The translations under genes and the position numbers were made by a program. The notes under the pieces were generated by a model, which had not been told where the DNA came from, did not search any database, and saw only the letters and a program-made list of their open reading frames with translations. 64,000 nt of DNA, taken from assembly GCF_900101605.1 (NCBI RefSeq), contig NZ_FMUR01000008.1, positions 122,122 to 186,121 of the forward strand, given 5' to 3'. This document shows, piece by piece, positions 62,741 to 64,000 of the stretch (its first letter is position 1; the number at the start of each line of letters is the position of its first letter). This DNA is from Butyrivibrio hungatei (GTDB taxonomy: Bacteria; Bacillota; Clostridia; Lachnospirales; Lachnospiraceae).

Positions 62741-63869
62741 AGCAGAAACACTAGAAATCAAAAAGCAATTCACACCTGACAGGTGCGCTATTGACCACAT
62801 CTGCGGATGCTATGTGGATCATGACAAGAACAAATTATTTACTTTCAGAAAAGCCTTCGGACAGCTTCCGGAGGAAGAGATGTTTAAATATCTCGATATT
62901 TTCCAGCATACACTTGCAGGAACATTTGGCAAGAATCTGATCAGTCTTGAGTTTCCTCTTGACCAGGAACAGCCGGGAGGTACTCAGGACTTTCTTTTAA
63001 CCTTGAGAAATTCTCAGCTTCAGGATGACGAGCTTGTTGACGAGTTTTATGACAAGATAATCGCCAACTACGTAAACGGTGAAAACTACTACATCATCCT
63101 TATTCATGCAGCCTATGATATCCCCGGTATTACAAGCGACGGTATCGAGATGGAGGATGCTTCAGAGAACGTCTATGACTATATCCTTTGTAGCATCTGC
63201 CCAGTTAAGCTTTCAAAAGCAGGACTTGGCTATAATGAGAGAACAAACGTGATCGAGGAAAGGTTCAGAGACTGGATCGTAGACGGCCCTACAAAAGGTT
63301 TCCTCTTCCCCGCTTTCATCGAAAGAGACACCGACATTCACAACATGCTCTATTTCACGAAGAAGCCCGACGATCTTCAGCCTGAATTTATAGAGGCAAT
63401 GTTCGGCGGAAGGGCTCCTTTGGCAGCTCCCGAGCAGAAAGGTATCTTTGATACCGTAGTCCAGAATACAATCGGTGAAAATGCCGACTACGACATAATG
63501 AAGAACATTCATGACAACTTAAATGACATGATTGAGGATCACGCAGACGATGCCGAACCTCTCGAGCTTAAGAAAAATGATGTGAAGCAGCTTCTTCACG
63601 ACAGCGGAGTATCTGATGAGCGTCTTGATTATTTCGATGAGACCTACACAAAATGCGCAGGCGACGAGGACTACCCTCTCCTTGCAAGCAACATCGCAAA
63701 TACCAAGAAGTTTGATATCGAAACTCCCAACGTAGTCATCAAGGTTAAGCCCGACAGAACAGATCTTGTTGAATCCAAGATTGTCGACGGCAGACAGTGC
63801 CTTGTAATTGCTGTTGACGACCACATCGAAGTCAACGGAATCAATGTAAGAACATTTATGGACAGATAA
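62733..63869 (+). CDS. DUF4317 protein
   Basis: A 378-residue soluble protein of the Clostridia-specific DUF4317 family, function unknown. It starts MNKAETLEIKKQFTPDRCAIDHICGCYVDHDKNKLF, the usual opening, and ends EVNGINVRTFMDR. No catalytic motif is evident. Start at 62733 overlaps the end of the CheC-like gene (ATGAATAA), so they are co-translated; the frame is open from 62646, but that would lie in the CheC gene. Closed by a terminator. Confidence 0.88.
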   Translation: MNKAETLEIKKQFTPDRCAIDHICGCYVDHDKNKLFTFRKAFGQLPEEEMFKYLDIFQHTLAGTFGKNLISLEFPLDQEQPGGTQDFLLTLRNSQLQDDELVDEFYDKIIANYVNGENYYIILIHAAYDIPGITSDGIEMEDASENVYDYILCSICPVKLSKAGLGYNERTNVIEERFRDWIVDGPTKGFLFPAFIERDTDIHNMLYFTKKPDDLQPEFIEAMFGGRAPLAAPEQKGIFDTVVQNTIGENADYDIMKNIHDNLNDMIEDHADDAEPLELKKNDVKQLLHDSGVSDERLDYFDETYTKCAGDEDYPLLASNIANTKKFDIETPNVVIKVKPDRTDLVESKIVDGRQCLVIAVDDHIEVNGINVRTFMDR

Positions 63870-63872
63870 AGA

Positions 63873-63910
63873 AAAAGAAAGAACTCGCTCTTTGAGTGGG
63901 TTCTTTTTAG
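63873..63910 (+). terminator. Terminator of the CheC-DUF4317 pair
   Basis: AAGAACTCGCTC and GAGTGGGTTCTT form a stem followed by TTTAG. Confidence 0.8.
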
Positions 63911-64000
63911 TACCATAAAAGTGTAGTTGTTAGAGAGTAATTAACTCTGACATCTGCACTTATTTTTTTATAATAAGGGGAGTAATTGGTCTGACGTGGC

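Overview
The window is chromosomal DNA of a low-to-mid GC anaerobic Firmicute, most likely a Lachnospiraceae of the Butyrivibrio/Lachnospira type. Supporting signs are class III fructose-bisphosphatase, DUF4317 and DUF4860-like proteins, Rpn-type nucleases, secreted beta-helix pectin-type enzymes, chemotaxis genes, a trp T-box, and strong AGGAGG-type ribosome sites. No rRNA, tRNA or CRISPR array was found.

Layout. 1-721: remnants of a malQ-glgP maltodextrin operon joined to foreign sequence. 790-3210: leuS. 3469-6781: a type VII secretion LXG-type toxin island (two small helical partners, toxin, membrane-anchored candidate immunity protein, second partner paralogue), bracketed by two related inverted-repeat elements. 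7359-11458: flavodoxin, a small CheY-docking-like protein, fbp, nth. 11814-19340: DHH phosphoesterase (+), then SNF2 helicase, shikimate kinase, a membrane HD-GYP protein and a PH-domain protein (-). 19457-22819: Dxs-like enzyme, AAA ATPase, two tiny membrane proteins. 23155-25898: a two-gene nitrogenase-like component 1 operon with no nifH nearby, a terminator in its leader and an 84-bp tandem hairpin array upstream. 26600-29932: tpiA, pgk, gap. 30310-35969 (+): hisJ, a degenerate GGDEF protein, a transglutaminase lipoprotein, GspF/PilC and four pilin-like proteins. 36154: cheY. 36698-40263: two BlaR1-type M56 proteins, one BlaI repressor, and decayed M56 pieces. 40397-47423: recQ, Rpn nuclease with HTH partner, heterodimeric ABC exporter. 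47578-49916: VanW-domain protein under a c-di-GMP-I riboswitch, and a pectate lyase-like protein. 50055: EamA permease. 51063-57823: complete trpEGDCFBA operon behind a long Trp T-box leader (about 58512-58950). 59187-63869: secreted beta-helix protein, membrane protein with charged tail, CheC-like phosphatase and DUF4317 protein.

Common threads: c-di-GMP and chemotaxis (HD-GYP, degenerate GGDEF, c-di-GMP riboswitch, CheY, CheC, a FliM-like docking peptide) beside surface functions (pilus-like operon, VanW, pectin-type enzymes). The most unusual non-coding content is a three-hairpin dispersed repeat (about 30065, 55633, 58360) whose stems differ in sequence but keep pairing, and a second hairpin repeat family, two copies of which sit inside the trp T-box leader.
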